This document shows positions 26,419 to 35,157 of a stretch of 64,000 nt of DNA, piece by piece. Below the pieces are notes generated by a model. The model was not told where the DNA came from. It ran no database searches and was given only the letters and a program-made list of their open reading frames with translations. The stretch's first letter is position 1, and every line of letters starts with the position of its first letter. Made by a program: the position numbers and the translations under genes. Source of the stretch: Xanthomonas sp. DAR 35659 (lineage in GTDB: Bacteria > Pseudomonadota > Gammaproteobacteria > Xanthomonadales > Xanthomonadaceae); NCBI RefSeq assembly GCF_041242975.1, contig NZ_CP162488.1, positions 158,501-222,500 of the forward strand. Direction: 5' to 3'.

Positions 26419-27132
26419 ATGAAGGTATTTTTCGATCGTCATGCTGCATTGCTGGAAAAGGCATTGAATTGCAAGCTGCCCGAGGCAGACGCATTTTGGC
26501 TCAGGTGCGCCGCTCATGGCGACGGAGAAATCGTTGACTGGACAACTGCCAATATCGGCTCAATTTCGTTCTACGCCATGCTGATAGATGACGACTTCTA
26601 TTCAGATGGGAAAAATGAAAAGCTGAAAGATTTTCTTGGCGCATTTGGTAAAAATAACATGCTCCAATTGAATAGGGAGAAAGCCATTGGCTTGAAGGGC
26701 GAGCTCAAAGAAAGCAATCTATATCTGGATGTTTGCGAATTGGCATCTTCGGATGCCCATGACATCAAGAAATTCTTGGGTAGAATTTTCAATTCAAAAC
26801 TGGGCTTCCTGGTTGCTTCAAGGAACCCGATAGGCGTTGATGACATTGCTTCCATCAGTCGAGCCATCCTCAAAGAAACTAATTTGAATGATGTGCTAGG
26901 TGGCATAAAGGAATATGGCGATGTATTTTTTGGTCTTGCCATGGAGAGTGATGAAGTGACGAGAAGCCTGGTCTTTCTGGGGAAAAGGGGCCTGCTTCAA
27001 GAGCTTCCTGCTTTACAGGACGACTACCCAAATGAGGATTTTTCCAGCATTGAGGAGTCTATCGCGGTGTTTGGCGATAGGTTTGCTGGGAGATCTGAAT
27101 TTTCGCGGTTGTACGCGAGTGGCGATCTCTGA
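26419..27132 (+). CDS. Unknown protein in AT-rich island, gene 1 (immunity-like)
   Basis: A 237-residue acidic, soluble-looking protein (MKVFFDRHAALLEKALNCKLPEADAF...), without signal peptide or membrane segment. Base composition drops sharply relative to recD just upstream, which points to horizontal acquisition. I recognise no family. Size, acidity, context and orientation with four more small unknown genes fit an immunity-type protein, but this is inference. A ggaagttgagcg stretch provides only a weak ribosome-binding site. Confidence 0.7.
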   Translation: MKVFFDRHAALLEKALNCKLPEADAFWLRCAAHGDGEIVDWTTANIGSISFYAMLIDDDFYSDGKNEKLKDFLGAFGKNNMLQLNREKAIGLKGELKESNLYLDVCELASSDAHDIKKFLGRIFNSKLGFLVASRNPIGVDDIASISRAILKETNLNDVLGGIKEYGDVFFGLAMESDEVTRSLVFLGKRGLLQELPALQDDYPNEDFSSIEESIAVFGDRFAGRSEFSRLYASGDL

Positions 27133-27225
27133 AAGTAATTTCGCAACTTTCCCAAGGCGCCAGCCACGTCTAGATTTTAAAAGGCAGGGCGGGCAGGTCG
27201 TAGTGATCAAGAATGGTCTATCGAG

Positions 27226-27507
27226 ATGGCACTGGATTTCTATTTATTTTCCAAGAAAACAGCAAGAACCGAATCTTTTAAGATTGATGGGGTGGACCTT
27301 CATTTATTCGAGAAAAGCTTTCTCGATTTGCAAAAAAGCACGGGTGTATTCATTGACCCATATGGTAGATGCAAGATTCACCCGGAACACCTGAGGATAA
27401 TAGTAAGTTCGCTTGATGGTGTTCGCGGCGACAAGGTTTGTAGATTTATCGATTTCTTGAAGGAGGCTATTGATCAACATGAATTATTAATTGCAGATGG
27501 AGACTGA
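27226..27507 (+). CDS. Unknown small protein in AT-rich island, gene 2 (immunity-like)
   Basis: A 93-residue protein (MALDFYLFSKKTARTESFKI...), predicted soluble, with a central SFLDLQKSTGVFIDPYGRCKIHPEHL and an acidic end. An 'MA.DFYL' opening followed by a ligand-like loop recalls small immunity proteins, but no named family can be assigned. It lies 93 bases downstream of gene 1, same strand, and is similarly AT-rich. Confidence 0.65.
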   Translation: MALDFYLFSKKTARTESFKIDGVDLHLFEKSFLDLQKSTGVFIDPYGRCKIHPEHLRIIVSSLDGVRGDKVCRFIDFLKEAIDQHELLIADGD

Positions 27508-27602
27508 GTAATCGTCTTCCTAGTCAAGCATCATGCAAAGACGCCGCAGTTTCAAGCGGAAATTTTTACATCGAAACATATCGCTAAGAAAGGGCTTCGG
27601 CA

Positions 27603-28034
27603 ATGAATTTTCATGATGCGTTGCTTCAAAGCCCGGAGGCAAAGTATCTTGAATTTGTAGATTTGACGGAATCTGCCAACCGACAACGGATTCAAGCCGC
27701 AAAAAAGTACCGAATGGAGTCTCGCGTGAAAGCGACCAAGGTTCGAGTCATCTTGGCAGTTGGCACATTGCTGCTGCTCGGCAGTTGGCTATGGATCGGC
27801 TTCGACAAGTACGTTGGAGACCACGAGGTTGGAAGCGCCTGGGAGCCATTCCTCAAGTCGCGCCCGACTTTGACCGTGCTCTTCACCAACCCCGCGCAGC
27901 AGGGGCTGGACAGGGATGCCTTCGACGCCATGGACGCGGCACGCCAGCAGGCATTCCGTGACTACTGCGCTATCCGCTTCGGCATCGCAGACCCGCATCG
28001 GTGCGAGCAAGCCGTCGAAGACCGGCGCCTGTAA
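27603..28034 (+). CDS. Unknown single-pass membrane protein in AT-rich island, gene 3
   Basis: A 143-residue protein with a basic N-terminal helical region (SANRQRIQAAKKYRMESRVKATK), one strong membrane helix (VRVILAVGTLLLLGSWLWIGF, about residues 49-69) and a C-terminal domain with two Cys (DYCAIRFGIADPHRCEQAV). The topology suggests the C-terminal domain faces the periplasm with a disulfide. GC content is higher in its second half than in its neighbours. Function unknown. Confidence 0.65.
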   Translation: MNFHDALLQSPEAKYLEFVDLTESANRQRIQAAKKYRMESRVKATKVRVILAVGTLLLLGSWLWIGFDKYVGDHEVGSAWEPFLKSRPTLTVLFTNPAQQGLDRDAFDAMDAARQQAFRDYCAIRFGIADPHRCEQAVEDRRL

Positions 28035-28047
28035 AGACGGGAAACGC

Positions 28048-28401
28048 ATGGACAGTTTCGACTTCTTTGTTGATAGCTTTATCGAAAAAGAGCAACGTGA
28101 GCGTTGGCGCTTCTTCAGGGCCAAAGGCTGGGCTAGAGTGCGTGAAAATCTGGGCCAACTTGAAAACCACTTGGATCAGAAGAAGACCATCCTCGTACAG
28201 AAGAATTCTTTCGAATTTGCAGCGCAGAAAATACAGGAATTCAAATTTTTGTCCGGGAAGTTGATTGATTTCAGGGTTGATGAATTGGTAGTACATCCGC
28301 CATTTCTGGATAGGGTGTCAAGCAACTCTCTATTGGTTTTTGAGAGGGAGAGAATCGCTTTTTATTTTCACGATGAGGGTTGGGTCTATTTCTGTCGATG
28401 A
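28048..28401 (+). CDS. Unknown small protein in AT-rich island, gene 4 (immunity-like)
   Basis: A 117-residue soluble protein (MDSFDFFVDSFIEKEQRERWRFF...) with a charged helical first half and a beta-rich end (LLVFERERIAFYFHDEGWVYFCR). The ATG is 14 bases after the stop of gene 3, so they are probably co-transcribed. No family recognised. Confidence 0.65.
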   Translation: MDSFDFFVDSFIEKEQRERWRFFRAKGWARVRENLGQLENHLDQKKTILVQKNSFEFAAQKIQEFKFLSGKLIDFRVDELVVHPPFLDRVSSNSLLVFERERIAFYFHDEGWVYFCR

Positions 28402-28607
28402 TCAACGACAGAGCCAATAAGATGCGCAACTGAAGTGTAGTGCGGACCAATGATCCTGGGAGCGCACGATGCACGCGGCGGCTGCGCGCCGTCAGGACGG
28501 ACAGTCTCGCGGCAGAGGTCCCGCTGTCAGCCGATCCCACCGGGAGGCACATCGCCATGGAGGACCAATGGCGTTAACCTGTCGAAGAATTTTTCAAAAC
28601 AGATGCC

Positions 28608-28934
28608 ATGACCCTTGCCAGACTCCAGCAAGTCAAAGCAACGATTGAAGACGTAGGCTGGACCATTGTGGCGCCAGAGGACGACATTTTTGAAGTTTTT
28701 GACAACCAAATAATTTGGACGATTCGCTATCGAGAAAGCGAAGTGTTTACGGAACTGATATTTCAGCTTGTCGCTGCTTTCGGTGGGAGAACCGAAAGAC
28801 TGGCCGACTTGCTGTTCTTCAGGGTGGAGGGAGACTCCGAGCACTATTATTTTTACAAGATAAAAACCGATGATTGGAAAGCTGTCTTAAGTGAATTTAG
28901 AAGAAGGATTTCGTTGATCCCTCCGAATTCTTGA
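28608..28934 (+). CDS. Unknown small protein in AT-rich island, gene 5 (immunity-like)
   Basis: A 108-residue protein (MTLARLQQVKATIEDVGWTIVAPEDDIFEVF...). Alternating helix and strand segments and an acidic surface are compatible with a small immunity fold. A 206-base GC-rich spacer of no recognisable content separates it from gene 4, so it may be a separate cassette acquisition. Confidence 0.6.
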   Translation: MTLARLQQVKATIEDVGWTIVAPEDDIFEVFDNQIIWTIRYRESEVFTELIFQLVAAFGGRTERLADLLFFRVEGDSEHYYFYKIKTDDWKAVLSEFRRRISLIPPNS

Positions 28935-29197
28935 AGCGCATCGACAGCCCGCGCTTTGCGCTGGAGCGGGATGGGGGCTACACAGCGCATCGACAGCGTA
29001 ACTGGGTAAGCGCTACTTCCAAGTGCGGCCGCAGGCCGCGTCTGGCAGCAACGCACACCGCGGCCATGCTGCCCGCGAGAGAAGTGGCAGCGTCGGCGCT
29101 ACAGAATTGAATTTCGGTCATTCGGGTTTCGGCGTCGATCGGGACACTGCGTGGGATCGCAGGCAGAGTCATCGCCTGCGTCCCTGTCCCCTCGCAC
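28935..29197. other. Spacer with short direct repeats after the AT-rich island
   Basis: The phrase gcgcatcgacagc occurs twice in this spacer, at about 28937 and 28986. No gene is evident. GC content returns to the genome norm here, marking the right edge of the island. Confidence 0.5.
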
Positions 29198-29530
29198 TCA
29201 CCTGGCCGGGACGCGCCGGTACTCGTCGCTGCCGGTATTGAGGCGCCCATCGGCCTCGTCGATGGCGAAGTTCACCGTTTCGCCGTCGTTGGAGACCTGC
29301 AGCACGCCGTCCTTGTAGATGGCCGGGTAGCTCTCGGTCTTGGGCTTGCGGGTGAAGAACCGCGGCGTGGTGTTGCGCACCATGAACGACTCGCCGTTGC
29401 GCTCGATGTCGATCACGTCGTCCTGCGACTCCACGTTGACCCAGTGGCCGACGAACTTCTCGCCTTCCACCTTGGCGCACCCGGTCACCAGCAATGCCGC
29501 GGCCAGCGCGGCTCCCATCCACTTCGTCAT
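29198..29530 (-). CDS. Small predicted lipoprotein
   Basis: A 110-residue protein with a lipoprotein signal peptide (MTKWMGAALAAALLVTGC, lipobox LVTGC). A compact beta-rich domain of about 90 residues follows (GHWVNVESQDDVIDIERNGESFMVRNTT...YKDGVLQVSNDGETVNFAIDE). The pattern resembles small lipocalin/META-like envelope proteins, but no family is certain. The ATG at 29530 is fixed by the signal peptide. Confidence 0.8.
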   Translation of the reverse strand: MTKWMGAALAAALLVTGCAKVEGEKFVGHWVNVESQDDVIDIERNGESFMVRNTTPRFFTRKPKTESYPAIYKDGVLQVSNDGETVNFAIDEADGRLNTGSDEYRRVPAR

Positions 29531-29790
29531 CTGCAGCGCTCCGGTTTGCAAGTCGGGGCAAGGATGCGCAGTGCCGGATGTATGGGAGGTCAAAATGCCG
29601 AGGGTACGTCGCCTATGGCACAGTGCAGACCGGGAGGGCCGGCCGCCTTGCCATCCCGTCCGCCGCGTCCGCGGCACACCCGACAGCCCCATGTCAGGGT
29701 CCTGCCGTACCCGTGTCGCAGCGCCGTCGTCACCGGATGGCGCGATGCGGCAGGATGATGGCTGCACCTAAGCCTGATGCCGAGACGCCG

Positions 29791-30339
29791 ATGTCCCTCG
29801 ATGCTGCCCGACTGCACGCACTGCGCACCGCCCGCCACTGGTCGCAGGAGCAACTGGCCACGCTGAGCGGCCTGAACCTGCGCACCATCCAGCGGCTCGA
29901 ATCGGGCGGCAAGGCCTCGGTCGAGTCGGTGCGGGCGCTGGCGGCCGTGTTCGAGGTACCTGCGGAGAGCCTGCTGGCGGGCCGCCCTGCGCCTGGCCAA
30001 CCGGCGCTTGGCGCGATCCGCGAGGGCGTGCTGCGTGGCCTGGACTTCGGCGGCACCACCGCGCGGGCGGAGTTCTGGTGGTTCGCGCTCGCCGTGGCCA
30101 TGCTGCTGGCCGTCGCGCAACTGCTCGCCGACGCGGCCGGGCCGCTGCCGGCACAGTTGGCCGGCCTGCTGGTGCTGCTGCCCTGGCTCGCGGCCTGCAC
30201 CCGTCGCCTGCGCGATGCGGGACTCAGCCCCTGGTGGCAGCTGATCAGCCTGGCGCCGGTCGCCGGCATCCTGGTCCTTCTCTACCTGCTGACCTGTCCG
30301 ACCAAGCAGGGCGAATCAGGCAAGGCGGCGACGAGCTGA
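29791..30339 (+). CDS. XRE helix-turn-helix protein fused to a DUF805 membrane domain
   Basis: A 182-residue protein. Residues 1-65 form an XRE/Cro DNA-binding domain (LHALRTARHWSQEQLATLSGLNLRTIQRLESGG...VRALAAVFEV). Residues about 85-175 form a DUF805-like membrane domain with the hallmark RAEFWWFALAV start, a TRRLRDAGLSPWWQL loop, and hydrophobic segments on both sides. This would be a membrane-tethered transcription regulator; the target is unknown. The ATG at 29791 begins the HTH domain directly. Confidence 0.85.
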   Translation: MSLDAARLHALRTARHWSQEQLATLSGLNLRTIQRLESGGKASVESVRALAAVFEVPAESLLAGRPAPGQPALGAIREGVLRGLDFGGTTARAEFWWFALAVAMLLAVAQLLADAAGPLPAQLAGLLVLLPWLAACTRRLRDAGLSPWWQLISLAPVAGILVLLYLLTCPTKQGESGKAATS

Positions 30340-30564
30340 GCCGGCATCGCCGGCACAGGGGCGTCGCCATGTCGTGACCCGAGCGAGGTCGGCTGGCGGC
30401 GGATAGTGAACCTGACCGGGCGTCGTCCCATCGTCGCCCGCTGCGCTCTGCGGGAATGGCGAGCCGACGTGCCAAGCCGCGGATTGCCGGCGATCGGGCG
30501 CTGATCGATCGCCACCGGCGGACGGATCAAATGCCTCCGTTTTCCTTTGCCCAGCGCGACGCGC

Positions 30565-32190
30565 TCAATGCCCGGCTTGCTCGCGCGCCTCGATCAACTG
30601 CCGGCGTTCGGGCTTATCCGCGCGCTGCGCCACCGCCAGCAGCTTCTGGTAATAGGCGCGTGCCTTGGCGCCGTCGCCGGCCTGCCTGGCGGCCGCGGCC
30701 GCGCCGTACAGCGACCAGAAGCGATTGGGCTCCTGCACCAAAGACGCTTCAAATGCCGTCAGCGCGTCGGCGGCCTGGCCCTGCGCCAACAGCATCTCGC
30801 CCAGCATTTCCCGGGCCGGCGCCAGCGGGCCCGGCGTGACCGAGGCCAACTGCGTCTTGTCCTCCAGATCGGCGGCCTGGCGCATGCCCGCCAGCGCCTC
30901 GGGCACATGCCCTTCCTGCAACGCCAGAATCGCGGCGACCGCGCGCCGCTGGATGTCGGTCTGCCCGGCCCAATAGTCCTCGCCCTGCTTGGCCAGCGTG
31001 GCGTGCAACTGGTCCAGCGACGCCATCGCCGCGCGTGCGCCGGCGCCGTCGTTCAGATGCGCCGCGCCCAGGCCGCGGGCGAAATAGGTGATCGAATCGG
31101 CGTAGGGAAAGCGGCTGGGCACGGCGTCGAGTGTGGCCGCCTGCGCCCAGTCGCGGCGCTCCAGCGCGTAGCGCGCGGGAATCGCGGCGCGCGCATAGAA
31201 GGCGGCCGAGGCCGGCGCCGCGCCGTTCGCCTTGGCCGGATCGAAGCGCGCGAAGACCTGCGCCGACGCGGCGGCCAATTGCCCCGCGGCCCGGTCCTGC
31301 CCGGTCTGCAGATAGCCGTAGATCATGTAGTCGCTGGCGTGCAGTTCGTCGGCCGGCTGGCCTGCGGCCCGCGCCGCAGCCGCCGAGGCCAGGTTGGTGT
31401 CGATGGACGCCTGCCAGTCGCCGATCCGGGTGAAGGTGTGCGACGGCATATGCAGCGCGTGCGGCGTGGACGGCGCGATCGCGCCGTAGCGCTGCGCGGC
31501 CTTCGCGGCGCGCGACGCCAGCGCCGGCTCGTCGTAGGCATGGATGATGTAGTGGGCCAGGCCGGGATGATCGGGATACTTGGCGAACAGCGTCTCCAGG
31601 ATCGCGCCGGCCTTCAGCTGCTTCGCATAGGTCTTGTCGGCGGGATCGGCGGCCGCGGCCAGCGCCAGGGCGTAGAAGATGCGCGCTTCGGTGTCCTTGG
31701 GGTAGGCCGCGGCCAGCCGCTCCATCGCCTGCTCGTAGGCCAGCGTGCGCGCGTCCTGGTCCAGCCGGTCGGCGTCCACGTACAGATGCGCCACTGCCTC
31801 GAGATAGGCCCGCTCGCGCGGCGTCCTGGCCTGCAGCGCCCGCCCGGCGTTGACCGCCTCCAACCCCTGCTGCACTTGCGCGGGCGACTTGAACCCGGCG
31901 AACGGATTGCTCCAACTGCTCAGGGCGATGCCCCAATAGGCGATGGCGCAGGTGGGGTCCGCTTCCAGCGCGGCGCGGTAGCCGGCGATCGCCGGTCCGA
32001 ACTGAAAGGAGTGCATCAACGCGACCGCGCGATCGAACTGCGGCTGCGCCGCCGCATTGCACGACGTCTGGAAGTGGACCTCGCCCAGCCGCTCCATCGC
32101 GGGGTGGTCGTGCATGGGGTCGTGCGCCGAGGCATCGGCCGCAGCCAGAGCGGCCAGGAAAAACGCGGCAAGAAAGCGTGTGGCGTTCAT
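30565..32190 (-). CDS. Secreted TPR-repeat protein
   Basis: A 541-residue exported protein. The signal peptide is MNATRFLAAFFLAALAAADASA, followed by HDPMHDHP, a short His-rich segment. The family motif VHFQTSCNAAAQPQFDRAVALMHSF...DPTCAIAYWGIALS comes next, then tetratricopeptide-like helices across the length (AREMLGEMLLAQGQAADALTAFEASL...). Homologues are annotated only as TPR proteins; the conserved Cys in TSCN and DPTC and the His-rich start could bind a metal or heme, which is inference. The Met at 32190 is chosen because it begins the signal peptide. Confidence 0.88.
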   Translation of the reverse strand: MNATRFLAAFFLAALAAADASAHDPMHDHPAMERLGEVHFQTSCNAAAQPQFDRAVALMHSFQFGPAIAGYRAALEADPTCAIAYWGIALSSWSNPFAGFKSPAQVQQGLEAVNAGRALQARTPRERAYLEAVAHLYVDADRLDQDARTLAYEQAMERLAAAYPKDTEARIFYALALAAAADPADKTYAKQLKAGAILETLFAKYPDHPGLAHYIIHAYDEPALASRAAKAAQRYGAIAPSTPHALHMPSHTFTRIGDWQASIDTNLASAAAARAAGQPADELHASDYMIYGYLQTGQDRAAGQLAAASAQVFARFDPAKANGAAPASAAFYARAAIPARYALERRDWAQAATLDAVPSRFPYADSITYFARGLGAAHLNDGAGARAAMASLDQLHATLAKQGEDYWAGQTDIQRRAVAAILALQEGHVPEALAGMRQAADLEDKTQLASVTPGPLAPAREMLGEMLLAQGQAADALTAFEASLVQEPNRFWSLYGAAAAARQAGDGAKARAYYQKLLAVAQRADKPERRQLIEAREQAGH

Positions 32191-32362
32191 GACCCCTGAC
32201 CCTTGAGAGACGGCGCTCGGCGCATCTTTCCCCTGTCCTGCACGAAAGTCCATTGCGCTGCACTTGGCAGGCACCAGCGCCGGCCCCGGAGCGCACAAGG
32301 GCCGCTCCTGGCGCATTGCCATTACGTCAGAACCGGCGGCAATCGGTCACGGGAGGAGAGGC

Positions 32363-32809
32363 TTACGGCAACGCAGCCCGCAGACGGGCCGCCAGCGCGA
32401 TGCGCTGCTCGGTGGTGTAGGGCACTTTCCGCCCCCCATACAGCCCGTCGTTCGCGTAGCGCGGGAATACGTGCAGATGGTAGTGCCACACATCCTGATT
32501 GCCGGCCGGCCCGTTGTGTTGGCGCGTGGAGATGCCTTCGCAGCCGAAGGCGGCCAGCATCGCGTGCGCCAGGCGCCGCGTGGCGCGGAAGACCTCGCGG
32601 CCCAGCTCGTCCGGTATGTCCAGCACGTTCTCGTAGTGACCACGCGGGATCACCAGGCAGTTGCCTTGGATGCCGGCGTAGTGGTGTGTGGGCACCAGGG
32701 CGAACACGCTGGCATCCACCAGGACAACGGCCGATTCCGGCGCGGGCGAGGGCAGCGTGGCGGCGATACCGCAGAACGGACAGTCGTAGCCGGGAGGAGC
32801 GTGCTGCAT
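32363..32809 (-). CDS. HIT-family hydrolase
   Basis: A 148-residue histidine-triad nucleotide hydrolase or transferase. The catalytic signature HYHLHVFPR is present, with a Zn-type CPFCGI at the N-terminus and CLVIPRGHYENVLDIPDELGREVF in the middle. Members hydrolyse adenosine-phosphate linkages such as Ap4A or AMP-lysine. The ATG at 32809 is chosen since homology starts at MQHAPPGYDCPFCG; the upstream frame is part of a duplicated segment. Confidence 0.9.
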   Translation of the reverse strand: MQHAPPGYDCPFCGIAATLPSPAPESAVVLVDASVFALVPTHHYAGIQGNCLVIPRGHYENVLDIPDELGREVFRATRRLAHAMLAAFGCEGISTRQHNGPAGNQDVWHYHLHVFPRYANDGLYGGRKVPYTTEQRIALAARLRAALP

Positions 32810-33252
32810 GAGGCGCAACGGCGAAGAGCGCCCACCGCGGGGCGGGAACGGATTCTGTGGCGCGCTCTGGCTAGCCGTCAATCGGACAACGCGGTGGACT
32901 TGGAGCCGAAGCCCATGCTCCTAGGTGATGGTGGTCGGGGAAAGTGCACTCTGACCCAGTTTTCGGGGAAGAAGCGCACACTGAGTCCCCAGCTACCATC
33001 GGTCGGCAGAAAGTGAACCTGACCCCGTATTCCCGGCGAGGGTAACGTGGCCGCGATACCGCAGAACGGGCAGTCGTAGCCGGGAGGAGCGTGCTGCATG
33101 AGGCGCAACTGCGAAGACAACCCGCTGTGGGGCGGGAGCGGATTCTGTGGCGGGCTCTGGCTAGCCGTCAATCGGAGAACGCGGGTGGTGGACTGGAGAC
33201 GACGTCAATGCCACCAGGCGATGGTGGCCGGGGAGAAGTGCACTCTGACCCC
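32744..33252. repeat. Direct duplication covering the HIT 5' end, with repeated gtgcactctgacc motifs
   Basis: Copy A (about 32744-32957) and copy B (about 33034-33252) are offset by roughly 290 bases. Both hold the first 22 HIT codons, the upstream 'tctggctagccgtcaatcgg' segment and a final aagtgcactctgacc. Related short motifs (agtgaacctgacccc at 33010, tgcactctgact at 33317, agtgaacctgacc at 30405) recur nearby. I recall such motifs from stretches near REP-associated transposases, but no transposase is present here. Confidence 0.75.
33034..33099 (-). pseudogene. HIT hydrolase gene fragment (5' end only)
   Basis: Copy B of the duplication encodes MQHAPPGYDCPFCGIAATL identically to the functional HIT protein, then leaves the homology after about 22 residues. 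The remaining frame (to 32878) has no HIT core and no HxHxH. It is a truncated duplicate, not a working enzyme. Confidence 0.8.
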
Positions 33253-33360
33253 GGTTTCCGCCGGTTTCCGCCAGTTCCCCGCGTCCACGCCGACGCACTG
33301 TGATGGCTGGGTGAATTGCACTCTGACTCTCAGTTCCCAAAATTAATAAAAATTGTGTCG

Positions 33361-34326
33361 CTATTTCCGTTGGAGCGACTTCAATGCCTTGAGAAAAAAT
33401 TCATTCTGAAAGATCATTAGTTCGATCCCCTCAGACGTGATTTTAGGGCCATCATGAAGCATTTGCTTATTTTCAACCAAACGATAATCTTCGTTATCTT
33501 TAGGCTGCCATTCGAGTTTATCAATCCATGCTACTAGATCGGAAAGAGCCGCTGCCTCGCGGAATGCAGCAAGAAAAAGCTCGAACGGAATAACATTAAT
33601 ATCAGAAACATCTGATGCTGCGCCTCCATAGCCAGACACTGTCACGAGGCCCCGGATGCTCCAATCCAAGCCTACTTCCATGCCAAGCGAATTAAGTATA
33701 GATTTCGGGTTGTCTTTGATCCACTTTACTTTCCTTTGGACTTGAATGACCTTGCGATGAATTTCCTTCTTTCTATTTAAAACCTCTCGAGGATCCCCGG
33801 GTTGAAGCATCGCGCGCATCTCACACACTAAAAAAATATGCGCTTGCTCATCCCAAAGTAATAGGTCAATCTCCTCCTTTTCTCCGCCAGACCGAAGCAT
33901 GATGCCCGTTCTTGAGCTATTTAGAGTTAAGCCTTTGCTTTCGCCTAATTCGCGGAGCATCTCTTTTTCGAACGCACCGCTTTGTCTGTCAAAAGATCTA
34001 GGATGACGCCTTGCCTGAAGACTAAGTAAATTTCTCTCTATGTTTCCAGACAGCCAGAAGCTTGGCGCTATGAGGAGGCGACTGCAGCCCACTGAAATAA
34101 ATGGTTGAAGAGCCGGGTCCGGTGAGCTTGTTCCTGATCCATAGGTCAATGCATCGACAAAAATACCGATGGTTTCATCCTGTAAAGAAGAAAGGACTTT
34201 AAGGTCCTTGATCAACGCAGAGCGATCGATCACGAGTACAAGATTTTCGTGGCCGCCTCCTCTGTGGTTTAGTCTGCGCGCTCCAAATTGAATTGCAACG
34301 AAGTGATATAGCAGCCTAACAGTCAT
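33361..34326 (-). CDS. Unknown protein with PD-(D/E)XK-like nuclease core
   Basis: A 321-residue protein in AT-rich DNA. A central region (FEKEMLRELGESKG...EKEEIDLLLWDEQAHIFLVCEMRAML) has the spacing of a restriction-like fold: Glu, then Asp in EIDLLLWD, then E-x-R in place of E-x-K, followed by a long helix with a QVQRKVKWI segment. The first 110 residues and the C-terminus show no known domain. The ATG at 34326 is preferred to a TTG at 34335. It lies 36 bases after the upstream gene on the same strand. The two may be a two-gene system, or remnants of one longer gene split by a frameshift. Confidence 0.7.
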   Translation of the reverse strand: MTVRLLYHFVAIQFGARRLNHRGGGHENLVLVIDRSALIKDLKVLSSLQDETIGIFVDALTYGSGTSSPDPALQPFISVGCSRLLIAPSFWLSGNIERNLLSLQARRHPRSFDRQSGAFEKEMLRELGESKGLTLNSSRTGIMLRSGGEKEEIDLLLWDEQAHIFLVCEMRAMLQPGDPREVLNRKKEIHRKVIQVQRKVKWIKDNPKSILNSLGMEVGLDWSIRGLVTVSGYGGAASDVSDINVIPFELFLAAFREAAALSDLVAWIDKLEWQPKDNEDYRLVENKQMLHDGPKITSEGIELMIFQNEFFLKALKSLQRK

Positions 34327-34362
34327 GCTATTCAATAGAAGGTTGGTGCTGTGCCTGTCTCC

Positions 34363-35085
34363 CTATTCGAATTCCCAGTTCTCGGGGATGATATTCGGCT
34401 GCTGTGGTAAACTCTCTGCAAGTTCGTACGCAAAATCTCCATCGTATGTGTAATGCAATAGACGTTTTGATTTAGTAACGGATGCTGCAATCGCGTCGAC
34501 GATCAACGGAACTACGTCAATACCTCTAAGCCAACTTAATATGATGGTGATGAAGCCAGGTACTTCTTGGCGCTGAACCGCGAGTAGCTCGAGTACTGCA
34601 TGAGAAGGAGCCGAGTCCCTCTCCACGATAGAAATCTTGTATTCGCTTTCTCCAATATGTTCTATGGATGCACTCCCTGAATGGAGAGAGGCAACAAGCC
34701 GATGTGCACGCGAGAAATCTAAGCCTGCAAAATAGAGCCGCGAAGTCGTCTTGTAAAATTCTGGGATCACCTCGCGTGGAAGTCTAATTTCACCAAGCTC
34801 TTTGCACTCGTGGTTGAGACGTAAAAATATGTGCTTAAGTGAATACTTCGTTTGGTCCACTAGGTGGCCAAGTAATTGAGGCGATAGATCTTCTTCATCA
34901 AATAAGTTCCGTATGCAGTCTTCGGTTACCATCAGACAGTACCAGCGGCTTAGATAGAGGATGTCACTTGGAATTTTGACCGCCGAGAAGAATTGATCAA
35001 GCTCAGATTCTAATGTGGATAGAGGCATTGATTTCTTTGATAAGTTAGACGCGGTGAAAATCTGGGGTGCGCACATCTCTTTCAT
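34363..35085 (-). CDS. Unknown protein, upstream partner of the nuclease-like gene
   Basis: A 240-residue soluble protein in AT-rich DNA (MKEMCAPQIFTASNLSKKSMPLST...), mostly helical with a C-terminal YTYDGDFAYELAES segment. No family is recognised. It starts 72 bases from the Mrr-type gene, which lies further upstream on the same strand, so all three could be one transcript. The low GC compared with both sides marks a transferred segment. Confidence 0.65.
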   Translation of the reverse strand: MKEMCAPQIFTASNLSKKSMPLSTLESELDQFFSAVKIPSDILYLSRWYCLMVTEDCIRNLFDEEDLSPQLLGHLVDQTKYSLKHIFLRLNHECKELGEIRLPREVIPEFYKTTSRLYFAGLDFSRAHRLVASLHSGSASIEHIGESEYKISIVERDSAPSHAVLELLAVQRQEVPGFITIILSWLRGIDVVPLIVDAIAASVTKSKRLLHYTYDGDFAYELAESLPQQPNIIPENWEFE

Positions 35086-35157
35086 AAGAGTGGCAGCACC
35101 AAATGCTATTAAATATTCACATCGTTGCTGCTAGCCAGTAATGGAGATCGGGTTTAC

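Noticed and set aside
32878..33171. A 97-codon gene upstream of HIT
   Set aside because: Only its first part matches HIT because of the duplication; the rest has no HIT core, so it is treated as a pseudogene fragment.
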